From Zeus faber (Eukaryota > Chordata > Actinopteri > Zeiformes > Zeidae): DNA of 64,000 bases. A program made the translations under genes and the position numbers. The DNA lies in contig OY482847.1 in NCBI GenBank assembly GCA_960531495.1, forward strand, positions 258,528 to 322,527, read 5' to 3'. Positions 46,693 to 56,742 of the stretch are shown piece after piece (positions within the stretch are counted from its first letter, which is position 1; every line of letters begins with the position of its first letter). Below the pieces are notes generated by a model. That model saw only the letters and a list, made by a program, of their open reading frames with translations, made no database searches and had not been told where the DNA came from.

Positions 46693-49600
46693 ATGGCGGC
46701 TCGCTCCGTGTGGCGGCTCTCCCAGCGCGTGAACCGGACCGGAACCAGGCTGTTCTGCACGAGGCCCGCGGCGTGGAGGCTGGTGGCGGCCGCGTGCCTG
46801 CAGAGACTTCCGGTCATCACGCCGGAAGTGAGCGGCGTCCAGCGAGATTTCCGCAGCATGCTGCAGCAGGTCAGAGGTCAAACTGGGAAGCAAACTGGAC
46901 CAGTTCCGTCACTGGTTCCGATTCCGTCCGTCTTAGGGTCACATTAATACAGGATGCGATCTGATCCGGGTCATTAGGAACCAGGGTCGTCATGTCCCAG
47001 AGACCCAGCATTGTTGGGTCTGGTCTGAAGCCACAGGTCGGTCTTCCTGACCCACAATGTCTAGAGACCCGGCAGCCTCTCAAGGCCTGATGGGTCTAAT
47101 GGACCTGATGGATCCGTTTCTAAAGGCTGCTTTAAGCCCAGTTCTAATAAAAAATTAAAAAAAAACGTTAGCGACGTCACTTCCTGTTGTAGTGTTGGAT
47201 CCAAACTTGTAGCATGAGATGAAAAATGTGAAGCATGAGCAGCCTCCACCAAGGAGGGTGGAGCTTATCACAGACAGGGCGGAGGTTATCGCCAAACGTC
47301 TCCCCATAGGAACCAGCGGAAATCCCGTTTGTTGCAAAAGCTTGTTTCCATGGCAACAGATTGATTATAATGCACTTCAGTGCAGCTGAAGTACACAGGT
47401 ACAACACAGTACATTTAAAATACTCAAGTCCAGTTTATTTATATCACCTTTAATCGCAGTACAGTCTCAATATTGATAATTAATAAAGAGTTGCATTGCA
47501 GGTTGAGAACTCCACTTGCAGACTAACTCTGTCCTGATTGCAATGCCATACAAATACTCTGTTGTACGCCCAGTATGCAGACAGCACAGGTTAAAAAAGA
47601 AGAAAAAGGAGCAGGGGGCAGCATTCAATGACGCCCCCGGGGACCTGGTTCCATATGTCCATCGCTGGTCAGACCATGATGGGTGCATGTTTTGGGTGGG
47701 GGTCCTTACTGATGTTAGATGCAGGAAACCCCATGTGAGCACAGGGAGGACATGCAAACTCCACACAGAGAGGTTCCTAATTGGGAGATAACCCACCAGA
47801 GCACGGTGCCAACAGCGCCCCAGGCTGGAATGGAACCCAGGACCTTCTTGCTGTGAGGCAGTAGTGCAATGCACAACCGTGCCACTCTTCAAGCCAAACC
47901 CTAACCCTTTAGGTGTTTCAGGTGGAGTGGGTGTTTCAGCTAGGGATGTGCCCGGTTAGTCAACTAGTCGCTACCCTTGCTAGTCAGCACCAGGAATACT
48001 AGTCGGTTAAACGTATTATTATTTTATTAATGTAAACATTTCAGTTAACTATTGACATAATTTTCACTGAAATGTGGCGTAGGGAAGATCATTTTCCCGG
48101 TGTCGGCGTCCATCATTAGGGACCCCTCGTTCGGCACATTCCCGGGGTCACGGACTCTTAACCCCCTAACCCTAACCCCGGGGGGCTCTGGCACACCACC
48201 GGCTCGCCTCCACCTGGTCCATCGGGGAGGTGGAGCTTGAGCGCGTGAGATATAACCGAAAGATGGTGAACAATGCCTGTGCAGCAGCAATTAAAATAGT
48301 ATTTGGTTATTGAGGAATGTGATCAATGGTTTTAAATGGCTTTATAATGTATGCAATATTTTTTCAGACTTTTAGACTTGTTGACGAGTCTAAGTTTAAA
48401 CTTCCGTTTAAACGTCACAGAAATAAGTCGTCAGGAACATCCCTAGTTTCGGGTGGTGTTTGACATGTTTCTGGTGTTGCAGGTGGAGCTGGAAAGCAGC
48501 CTGCTGTCGGACCATGAGCTTCGGCTCCTGGACGATGCAGAGCGTCTGAGCCGGCGTCAGGCTGAGGACTATGACTCGGACCAGGACGAGGAGGACGGAC
48601 AGGAGACCGTCCTGGCCCAGGACCTGGAGGACGCCTGGGACCAGAGGCTCCAGATGTTCCAGCCCGAACCCCGCACCCGAGGTCAGTGAGGGTCGCTCAG
48701 GATCACTCAGGGGTCACTAAATTGCCACACATTTCCTTCAATAGAGAAATATTACATACAGTATACATTATATAACCGTTAATCGCGCCCTTATTATAAC
48801 TTCAGAATTTTGCCACTCTAATTGGATTCGGCTGTTCAATGCAAATATTCGGCAGGGAGGCAGGACTGGCTCTTCCTACAGGCGAGATAGGCGGGGAGTG
48901 TGGAGAATGAGATGGGTGGGTAGGAAGGCGTGCGTAGCGGTGACACTTTCTCTGTGACACCCTCCCCGACTCTCTCCCCCATCACCCCCATTCAAGATTC
49001 AAGATTCAAGATTCAAGATTCAAGATTTTTTATTTGTCACATACATATACATACTTCCATACATATATGCAGTGAAATGTAATGCAACGCCCCGGTGATA
49101 GCACACAAGAAGTCCTAGGAAAAAATAGAAAATAAAATAAAAAGTAGAAAATTCCTTTCTAATAGACCGACTAACTGACTCCTAAAACGTAATACAGTAA
49201 GTGGAATACTTATAGAATAAGATAAAAATATATAGAATAAAATACAATAAAAATGAATTGAAATAAGATGGAATAGATAGAAGGAATATGCCTATGTATA
49301 TACAGATATGTGCATTTAAAGTGGCATGTGAATGTGAATAGAGTGAGGTAGTGTTGGGATAATACAGCACAGTATACAACAGTACGGCGCAGCAATACGG
49401 CATCACGAACAAACCTGAAAAGTGATACAGTATGCGGTACAGTATGCTACATACAGTACTCCATGCGTTATGCGCAGAAAATAATCTTAATAAGTCTACG
49501 AGTCGGAGCCCCATTCCTCCGTGCCCCACCCCCACACTGTTTTTACTTGTTTTATTTGGAGGAACGGGGCACAGAAATTGGGCGCACGGAGAGCTGTGTT

Positions 49601-51108
49601 CTGGTTCTGACCGGACTCTGTTCCAGCCGACGTGGAGCAGAACCTGTCCTCCTGTGAGCGTCGCCTGGACCAGCCGCTGGTGCTGCTTGCTCAACAGCAC
49701 ACAGGCAGCGAGCGGCAGTGGCTGCTTCCCCAGAGTGACTGGAGGGACGGAGAGACTTTGAGGGAGACGGCACAACGAGCCCTGGACGCCCTGCCAGGTA
49801 GACCTCTGTCAATCTGTTGACCTCCATCAGTCTGTACACCACCATCAGTCTAGACCTAGATTCAAGAGTTTTTTTCGTCACATACATATACATACTTTTA
49901 TACATATTTGCAGTGAAATGTCTTTGCAACGCTCACAGAGATTATGCACAATAGTTACTAAATCGAACATTATAGCTAACCTCATTCCTACTTAGCAACT
50001 AACTGAAACTAACTTGTTCCTAAAACACAGTGCAGTTAGTGAATAGAATAATATCAATAAAATAAGACTCAAAGGTAATACAAAGTGGGGGTACAAAATA
50101 GAAGTGAAGGGAATAGAGTTATTTATATGGGATAGGCTATATGTATATACAGATATGTGCAGTAAAGTGTATGTGAATAAAGTGAGTATGGAGATGTACA
50201 GTATAAAACACTACTACACAGCAATACAGTAACACAGAACAGCAATACAGCGCAGTATACAGTAATCCAGAACAGTGACACAGTATGCAGTACAGTATGC
50301 TACATACAGTACAGTAAGGTAGTGGGGCCTATGTGTGTGGCTCAGTGAGGACCCCTGGTGAGGTCAGCATTGACAGTTCTAATGGCTCGATGTAGAGTCT
50401 CAGTCTCTGTTCTCGCTGTGGGGCTGCGGAGGCTCTTGCCCGATCGCAGCAGCTGGAACAGTCCGTTGTTGGGGTGATGTGGATCCTTCATGACCCTGCA
50501 GCTCTGCTACTACACCTCCTGGTGTATAAGTCCTGCAGGGGGGGGGGGGGGGGGGTTGGTAGTTCCAGTGGTACACTGGGCTGAACGCACCACCCTCTGC
50601 AGGGCCCGCCTGTCCTGAGCAGTACAGTTCCCAAACCAGGCAGGGATATTGCCTGTCAGGATGCTCTCCACCGCTCCAGGGTAGAAGGACTTGAGGATCC
50701 TCACCGAGACTCTGAAGACCTACATCAGTTTAGACCTCCATCAAATTGTAAACCATCAGTCTCGACCCCCATCAGTCTGTAGACCTCAATCAGTCTGTAG
50801 ATGATCAGTCTAGACCTCCATCAGTCTGTGGACCTTTATCTGACTCTTTGTGCCCTTTGTTCTCAGTGGGAGGGCTCCAGACCAGGTTCCTGGGCAGTGC
50901 CCCCTGTGGTGTGTATAAGTACAAGCTTCCCTGCTCTGCTCGGAACAACCACATCATGGGGGTCAAGGTGTTCTTCTTCAAGGCTATCCTGAGCGGCAGC
51001 CACCCCGCCCCGCAAGCCGACGCCCTCTGGCTGACCAAGGAGGAACTGCATGACTTCCTGAAGCCGCCCTACTTGGAGAAGGTTCACGCCTTCTTCCTCC
51101 ACCTGTGA
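46693..51108 (+). CDS. mrpl46: Mitochondrial ribosomal protein mL46 (MRPL46)
   Basis: MRPL46 is a large-subunit mitoribosomal protein with a Nudix-like fold. Exons: 46693-46869, 48483-48681, 49627-49797, 50867-51108. The total is 789 nt, 262 aa (human 279). The N-terminus (MAARSVWRLSQRVNRTGTRL) is a mitochondrial presequence. Family blocks: RLVAAACLQRLPVI, LSDHELRLLDDAERL, VLAQDLEDAWDQRLQMF, CERRLDQPLVLLAQQ, WLLPQSDWRDGETLRETAQ, FLGSAPCGVYKYKLP, MGVKVFFFKAIL and WLTKEELHDFLKPPYL. All phases agree and no defect is seen. Intron 1 carries a SINE and a hAT-like element; intron 3 carries a LINE inside a minisatellite. Two CTTCCGG-type sites lie upstream near 46450-46480. Confidence 0.97.
47600..47890 (-). 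mobile_element. tRNA-derived SINE in mrpl46 intron 1
   Basis: On the minus strand the head has GCCTCACAGCAAGAAGGTCC and box-B-like GGTTCCATTCC, then the core GTGTGGAGTTTGCATGTCCT. Same family as 29140-29500. Confidence 0.88.
47941..48445. mobile_element. hAT-like non-autonomous element in mrpl46 intron 1
   Basis: It starts TAGGGATGTGCC and ends GGAACATCCCTA. The flanks GTTTCAGC and GTTTCGGG agree at 6 of 8 positions, as for an old 8-bp target duplication. It ends 37 bp before exon 2. No transposase. Confidence 0.7.
48990..49470 (-). mobile_element. Rex1-like LINE 3' UTR in mrpl46 intron 2
   Basis: It starts with TTCAAGATTCAAGATTCAAG repeats (the LINE's TTGAATC tail), then the usual 3' UTR of the family. 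It is 5'-truncated before the coding region. Confidence 0.85.
49798..50866. repeat. Minisatellite built on the exon 3 donor of mrpl46, split by a LINE
   Basis: Exon 3 ends GCCAG|GTAGACCTCTGTC. Units AGACCTCCATCAGTCTGT of about 18 bp follow (49798-49858) and resume at 50715-50850 up to the exon 4 acceptor. A Rex1-like LINE (-) with its tail at 49858 lies between. Confidence 0.88.
49858..50715 (-). mobile_element. Rex1-like LINE, 5'-truncated
   Basis: The minus strand encodes VRILKSFYPGAVESILTGNI, PAWFGNCTAQDRRALQRVV, then a poly-C run at 50539 that disrupts the frame, then the HHPNNGLFQL region and 3' UTR. The tail carries TTGAATC. Confidence 0.88.
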
Positions 51109-51205
51109 ATCTCGGTGGTCGCCTCAGTCTTCTTTATGTCTTCTTGTGGAAAGTTGTTTTCATTCAATATCGTCGGTAAAATATTTATACATCCAATAAT
51201 ATGAG

Positions 51206-51211
51206 AATAAA
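51206..51211 (+). terminator. mrpl46 poly(A) signal AATAAA
   Basis: AATAAA lies 97 bp after the mrpl46 stop codon. Confidence 0.85.
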
Positions 51212-51359
51212 GGTTTTCAAACCGACAGTTTGGTGGACACTTTTTAAGGGGAGCGTGCACTCCAGGGTTCCTCCACTAGGGAGTTAGTGCAAGTGTATGT
51301 AGTACATCGTATAGTATGTGGTGATAATATGTAGTACATAGTATACTATGTACTACATA

Positions 51360-51700
51360 GTAAAGAAGAGAAGGTTCTTTATTCATTACACACCACAACA
51401 CATGCAGCGACGGCGACCAACACACGGGCTTCATGCTGTGCTGGTGAAATGAGGTCTCTGCTTTTTAACCCGTCCTGGCTTGTCCTTCCTCCAGGGGGCA
51501 GCCAGGAGCGGTGGGCAGCGTACAGCCACGCCCTGGGACCAGTTACAACTGTCCATCGCTGGTCAGACCAAGATGTTCTGCATGTTTTTGGTGGAGGTCC
51601 TTACTGATGTTACATGGAGGAAACTCCATGTTTTTGGTGGAGGTTCTTACTGATGTTACATGGCGGAAACTGTTGGAGAAATTCTCCTGCGTGCTCTGTG
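51360..51700 (-). mobile_element. tRNA-derived SINE copy, head-truncated
   Basis: Same family as 29140: CTGGTGAAATGAGGTCTCTG, GTCCTTCCTCCAGGGGGCA and the CATGTTTTTGGTGG block, the last duplicated. A similar minimal piece lies at 52425-52500. Confidence 0.75.
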
Positions 51701-52150
51701 ATGTTAACCTGCCCGCTACAGAAAAAACAGAGTATTAAAGTTATTTATTCTGCAGAATGAAGAGAAAGATAGTCATGCTTTAAAGCAGTGTTCTGATCAG
51801 TCTACCCCTATTGCTGACGAACAGGGCTTTATACCGAAGAGAGGTTGTGTGCCATTGGTCAGGTGTCATTTACAAGACTGTGCCCCTCAATCATATCCCC
51901 AGGTGTTACCCTCAAACAGATATTTAACAGTCAAACTCCGTTCACAGAAACAAACACAATGCTCTTTCGAGCCCCCCTGGACTTATCCTTATCTCCAAAC
52001 AAGGTCGAGTGAGGATGAATTGTGATCTGGTTTTTCAATACTATAATTGACATTGTTAAGAAAGAGCAATCTCTTCATATCAACTCAGAGACTCATCTAA
52101 ACCCAGGGGCAATGAGTTTTAAAAGCTACATAACATACAAAAGGCTATTG
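51700..52150. other. Intergenic stretch between mrpl46 and ntrk3
   Basis: Nothing recognised: no coding frame and no repeat shared with other parts of the window. Confidence 0.5.
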
Positions 52151-52154
52151 TCCT

Positions 52155-52365
52155 GTGGGGATGGTAGCTCAGGAGGTAGAGCTGGTGGTCTAGTCATCTA
52201 AAGGTTGCTGGTTCCATCCGAGGCTCCTCCTGCTAGCATGCTGTAGTGTCCTTGAGCAAGACACTTAACCCCTAATTCCTCCTGATGGCTGCGTCCGTTG
52301 GTGTTTGAATAATTGTAAGTCGCTTTGGATAAAAGCGTCTGATCAATGTAAATGTAATGTAATGT
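52155..52365 (+). mobile_element. Full tRNA-SINE with L2-type tail
   Basis: The tRNA-like head has box-A-like TAGCTCAGGAGGTAGAGC and box-B-like GGTTCCATCC. Then come CTTGAGCAAGACACTTAACC, the AAGTCGCTTTGGATAAAAGC block and ATGTAATGTAATG. The tail matches the L2 LINE 3' end, so the L2 machinery probably mobilised it. Confidence 0.9.
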
Positions 52366-52499
52366 CCTATATAAAACATCATTCAAATAGTTGATCATGT
52401 GCATTTTTCTCTTAACAAAACCCCATGTTTTTGGTGAGTGGTCCTTACTGATGTTACGTGAAGGAAACCCCATGTTTTTGGTGGGGGTCCTTGCTGATG

Positions 52500-52957
52500 T
52501 TAGGGTTAGTGATAGTATAGTATGTAGTACATAGTATAGTACATAGTATAGTATGTACTTGTGGTGACAGTATAGTATGTAGTATAGTACATAGTATATT
52601 ATAGTATGTAGTGATAATATGTAAGTGTATAGTATGTAGTATAGTACATAGTATAGTACATAGTAGTAGGTAGTATAGTATATTATATAGTATATAGTAC
52701 AGAGTATAATATCATCGTCTGACCAGCGATGGACATATGGAACCAGGTCCTGCAGCCCACTGCTCCTGGCTGCCCCCCCTGGAGTAAGGACAAGCCGGGA
52801 TGGTTAAATCTAGAGAACCTATTTCACCAGCACCATCCGAATCGTGTGTGCGAGCGTGTGTTGTAGTGGTTTGTCGTGTGATAATCAAAGACTCTTCTCT
52901 TCTAGTATAGTTTGTAGTATAGTACATATTATATAGTACATAATAGTAGATCGTATA
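52500..52957. repeat. AGTATAGTATGTAGTACAT array with a SINE copy
   Basis: Units of GTATAGTATGTAGTACATA type, continuing at 53842-54260 and 54360-54460. A head-truncated SINE (+) lies at 52712-52905. Confidence 0.85.
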
Positions 52958-53841
52958 TGTGATGTGGGGATGGTCTGGTTTGAGCAGCCACACCTGACCT
53001 GGATCTAGGTGATTGGGTCAGGGTGGCTGCATACCTGTTGCTCGTTGGTTGGGCTAACGAGCAGTAGCCCCATCCTCACACACTCTCAGGATAGAAGCCC
53101 TGTGTCATGACCTGTTCAATCTGCTCCTGGCTTGTTCCAGCTAGCCTCCTCTCTAATATAAACTGCTCCTGGCTTGTTCCAGCTAGCCTCCTCTCTAATA
53201 TAAACTGCTCCTGGCTTGTTCCAGCTAGCCTCCTCTCTAATATAAACTGCTCCTGGCTTGTTCCAGCTAGCCTCCTCTCTAATATAAACTGCTCCTGGCT
53301 TGTTCCAGCTAGCCTCCTCTCTACAATAAACTGCTCCTGGCTTGTTCCACCTAGCCTCCTCTCTACAATAAACTGCTCCTGGCTTGTTCCAGCTAGCCTC
53401 CTCTCTAATATAAACTGCTCCTGGTTTGTTCCAGCTAGCCTCCTCTCTACTATAAACTGCTCCTGGCTTGTTCCAGCTAGCCTCCTCTCTACAATAAACT
53501 GCTCCTGGCTTGTTCCACCTAGCCTCCTCTCTACAATAAACTGCTCCTGGCTTGTTCCAGCTAGCCTCCTCTCTACAATAAACTGCTCCTGGCTTGTTCC
53601 AGCTAGCCTCCTCTCTACAATAAACTGCTCCCGGCTTGTTCCAGCTAGCCTCCTCTCTACAATAAACTGCTCCTGGCTTGTACCACCTAGCCTCCTCCCA
53701 CAATAAACTGCTCCTGGCTTGTTCCACCTAGCCTCCTCTCTACAATTAAATGGTGTCTACAACCCATCGTCATCTGTGTCTCTGTGCCGGAGGGCCCTGA
53801 AAAGTACACTTGGGTGGTGTGTGGCAGGCGGAACTGCCACA
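52958..53841 (+). mobile_element. Solo LTR with internal 42-bp minisatellite
   Basis: It begins TGTGATGTGGGGATGG and ends GAACTGCCACA, with TG..CA ends and a 5-bp target duplication GTATA (52953-52957 and 53842-53846). Inside (53120-53740) are about 14-15 copies of a 42-bp unit with GCTCCTGGCTTGTTCCAGCT. About eight of these carry AATAAA, the LTR's own poly(A) signal. Since 42 is a multiple of three, a 199-codon frame with a 14-residue period results; it is not a gene. Confidence 0.9.
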
Positions 53842-54270
53842 GTATAGTATAATATATAGTGCATAGTGTAGTATGTTGTACAGTATAATATGTAGTGTAT
53901 AGTATACTATTTATTGATAATATAGTATGTAGTGAAAATATGTAGTGTATAGTATGTAGTGATAATATAGTGTTATAGTATATAGTACATAACAGTATAA
54001 TATATGGTAAATAGTATAGTATGTCATGTATCGTATGTAGTGATAGTATAGTATGTAGTACATAGTATAGTATAGTACATAGTATAGTATGTACTTGTAG
54101 TGACAGTATAGTATGTACTATAGTACATAGTATACAATACATAGCATAGTATAGTATAGTATGTAGTGATAGTATATAGTGTATAATATAGTATGTAGTA
54201 TTGTATATAGTGGAGTAAGTAGTATAGTATGTAGTACATAGTATAGTATGTTCATTCTGTGTAATATTTT

Positions 54271-54545
54271 AAAATCGCAGCCTTTGTGATTTGAAAATTT
54301 ATATATATACCAATATATTAGTATTGGTTTGGATTAAGTTAATCAATCAGCCCTACAATACATTACATGTGATAGTATGTAGTGTAAAGTATAGGATGTA
54401 GTACATAATATAGTATGTACTTGTAGTGACAGTGTAGTATGTAGTATATTATATACTAGGACTGATTGATTAACATAATTCAAACCAACATTGTAATATA
54501 TTAGAACTGTTTTCAAATCACAAAGGCTGGGATTTGAAAATGTTT
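54271..54545. repeat. Inverted repeat with 80-bp arms
   Basis: The left arm (54271-54355, ending TCAATCAGCCCTA) and right arm (54467-54545, starting TAGGACTGATTGATTAAC) are inverse copies. They are separated by 110 bp of the local GTATAG repeat. The ends resemble hAT-type TAGGGCTG ends facing inwards. Confidence 0.75.
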
Positions 54546-55024
54546 CACAAAGTAATGAACAGATCTGTCAACATGCAACATTTATGAATATTCCTTCTGA
54601 TATATATTATAACATCTATTATTATTATAATATATATCACTCTAACATGTATTATTATAATATATATTATAATATCAATATCATTCTCTGATGAATAGTA
54701 TAATATCTATTATATTTGTTTATAACATCTATTATTATGATATCTATCATTATAATATATATCATAGTAGCTTTATCATTCTGTAATAGAAATTAAGATT
54801 TATATGACTGATATAGATAATATGATAGATGTTATAATAATTGATATTATTTCATCCATCTATCTATCTATTAGCCCATTCACCCCCCCTCGGACCCCTG
54901 CTGTTTTCTATGGTCAGCCCATTGCGTCACGGGGCTCCACCTCCAATCAGGATGCAGCTTCGAGCCGAGCAGCCCGCGCGCCTCGCTCTTCCACCAGAGC
55001 AGCTGGATCCGCGTCGGCTCCTGT
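54546..55024. other. Region upstream of ntrk3
   Basis: AT-rich with TATAATATATAT stretches to 54880, then abruptly GC-rich (54890 onward), as for a promoter or CpG-rich 5' region of ntrk3. No clear TATA box in the GC-rich part. Confidence 0.5.
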
Positions 55025-55325
55025 GAATCTGTTCGGCGGTCCCCAGGTGCTGTTTCCCCCGGTCCCCAGGTGCTGTTTCCCCCGGTCCCCAGGTGCTGTT
55101 TCCCCCGGTCCCCAGGTGCTGTTTCCCCCGGTCCCCAGGTGCTGTTTCCCCCGGTCCCCAGGTGCTGTTTCCCCCGGTCCCCAGGTGCTGTTTCCCCCGG
55201 TCCTCCGGTGCTGTTTCCCCCGGTCCTCCGGTGCTGTTTCCCCCGGTCCTCCGGTGCTGTTTCCCCCGGTCCTCCGGTGCTGTTTCCCCCGGTCCTCCGG
55301 TGCTGTTTCCCCCGGTCCTCCGGTA
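55025..55325. repeat. 23-bp minisatellite in the ntrk3 5' region
   Basis: About 13 copies of CCCCCGGTCCCCAGGTGCTGTTT: the first seven or so with CCCCAG, the rest with CTCCGG. Because 23 is not a multiple of three, all frames read through the array. A second GGACTCCTCCGGGTCTCCTC array follows at 55380-55500, ending at the start codon. Confidence 0.95.
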
Positions 55326-55504
55326 GCCCTCCAACTTTTTTCTCCACCAGGAGGAGGCTCCTCTGGGGCTCCACCGGGACTGCTGCTGGTCTCCTGCGTG
55401 TCTCCTGCGTGTCTCCTCCGGGACTCCTCCGGGTCTCCTCCGGGACTCCCCCGGGACTCCTCCGGGTCTCCTCCGTGTCTCCTCCGGGCTCCTCCAGTTC
55501 CAGC

Positions 55505-56269
55505 ATGGAGCTGGGTCCAAGCTGGAGGCTGCTTCTCCTCCCCGCGCTCCTCCGGCTCCTCCGGGGCTCCGTGCTGGACTGCCCTCCCACCTGCCACTGC
55601 TCCGACACAGAGATCCGCTGCAACCGGTCCCACGGAGGAAGCTTCTTCCCGCTGCTGGCGCTACAGGGCGGGAACGGCAGCCTGGACCTCGCGGACCTGT
55701 TCTCCAACATCACGACCATGTGAGGAGATCTTACTGGAGGTTCTCCTGGAGATGCTCCGCCCCTCCACCAGGAGAACATCCTCCACCAGGAGACCAGGAG
55801 AACTTCCTGCTGGTGGAGCTCCAGATGGACCTTCTGCTGGAGGTTCCCGTGCTGAAGTTTCTCACGGTGGAGGTTTTCCTGGTGGAGGATGTTCTCCTGG
55901 TCTTCTGGTCCAGGGGGTTTTGACCTGCTCATGCTGAACTTTAAGACTTTGTATGTGGATCTTCTGCCTCTTCATCCTCCCATCATTATCATTCATCTAC
56001 CTCCCCTCCCTCTCCCTCCCCATCTCCTCTCTCTCTCCCCCTCTCTCCCCCTCCCCCTCTTACCCTCTCTCCCCCACCCTCCTTCTCTCCCTTTTCTTCC
56101 TCCCTCCCCCTCTCCTCTCTCTCTCCCCCTCCCCCTCTTCCTCTCTCTCTCCCTCCCCCTCTCCCTTTCAGTCATGTAGAGAACTGGAATGGTTTACAAA
56201 CTCTCAGAGACGTCGACATGGAGCTTTACACCGGACTGCAGAGACTGTGAGCCTGTCTGTCTGTCTTCC

Positions 56270-56306
<37 letters not shown>

Positions 56307-56354
56307 GTCTGTCTGTCTGTCTGCCTGCCTGTCTGTATGTCTGTCTGTCTACCT

Positions 56355-56390
<36 letters not shown>

Positions 56391-56742
56391 GCCTGCTTGT
56401 CTGCCTGCTGTCTGTCTGCCTGTCTGTCTGTCTACATGTCTGTCTGCTTCCTGTCTCACTGCTCTGTCTCTTCCAGAACCATCCTGAACTGTAACCTTCG
56501 CTCCGTCCAATCACGAGTCTTCGCCCGCAACCTGCAGCTCCGCTATATGTGAGTAACAGCCAATCAAAGGCTGGAGCTGTGATGACAGCGTGAAGCCGTT
56601 CTCTGATTGGTCAAGATGTTTTAAGTGTCTTTTGTATCTGTTCCTCTCATTCCTTCCTCCTGTTCCTTCTCAGAAATCTTTCCCAGAATCCTCTGCTCTC
56701 CCTGTCCTGGCAACTCTTCCAGCACCTGCAGCTCCACGAGCT
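55505..56742 (+). CDS. ntrk3: Neurotrophin-3 receptor TrkC, first four coding exons (partial gene)
   Basis: TrkC is the receptor tyrosine kinase for neurotrophin-3 at neuronal surfaces. The window holds the N-terminal ectodomain: exons 55505-55719, 56172-56246, 56477-56548, 56674-56742, all phase 2 at the junctions. A signal peptide (RLLLLPALLRLLRGSVLD) precedes the LRR N-cap CPPTCHCSDTEIRC. Next are NITT and VENWNGLQTL, then DMELYTGLQRL, ILNCNLRSVQSRVFARNLQL and LSQNPLLSLSWQLFQHLQLH, which are leucine-rich repeats. The frame is also open upstream, but the ATG at 55505 starts the signal peptide. The rest (Ig, transmembrane, kinase) lies outside. The place after mrpl46 agrees with human 15q25. 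TrkC rather than TrkA or TrkB is supported by order and wording of repeats and by synteny. Confidence 0.93.
55960..56170. repeat. CT-rich tract in ntrk3 intron 1
   Basis: CTCTCTCCCCCTC-type low complexity, acting as a very long polypyrimidine tract up to the exon 2 acceptor. Confidence 0.9.
56250..56455. repeat. CTGT microsatellite in ntrk3 intron 2
   Basis: (CTGT)n with CCTG variants; it starts 5 nt after the exon 2 donor. Confidence 0.95.

Noticed and set aside
52155-52240. tRNA gene
   Set aside because: Box A and B are present but the cloverleaf is not maintained, and it continues into a SINE body with an L2 tail.
53107-53727. Open frames of about 200 codons on both strands with 14-residue repeats
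   Set aside because: They follow from a 42-bp minisatellite inside a solo LTR; no start context or non-repeat coding sequence.
54804-55937. A 377-codon frame (+) and a 350-codon frame (-) over the ntrk3 5' region
   Set aside because: They run through the 23-bp array and across exon 1 in wrong frames; only the 55505 frame has the signal peptide and LRR cap.
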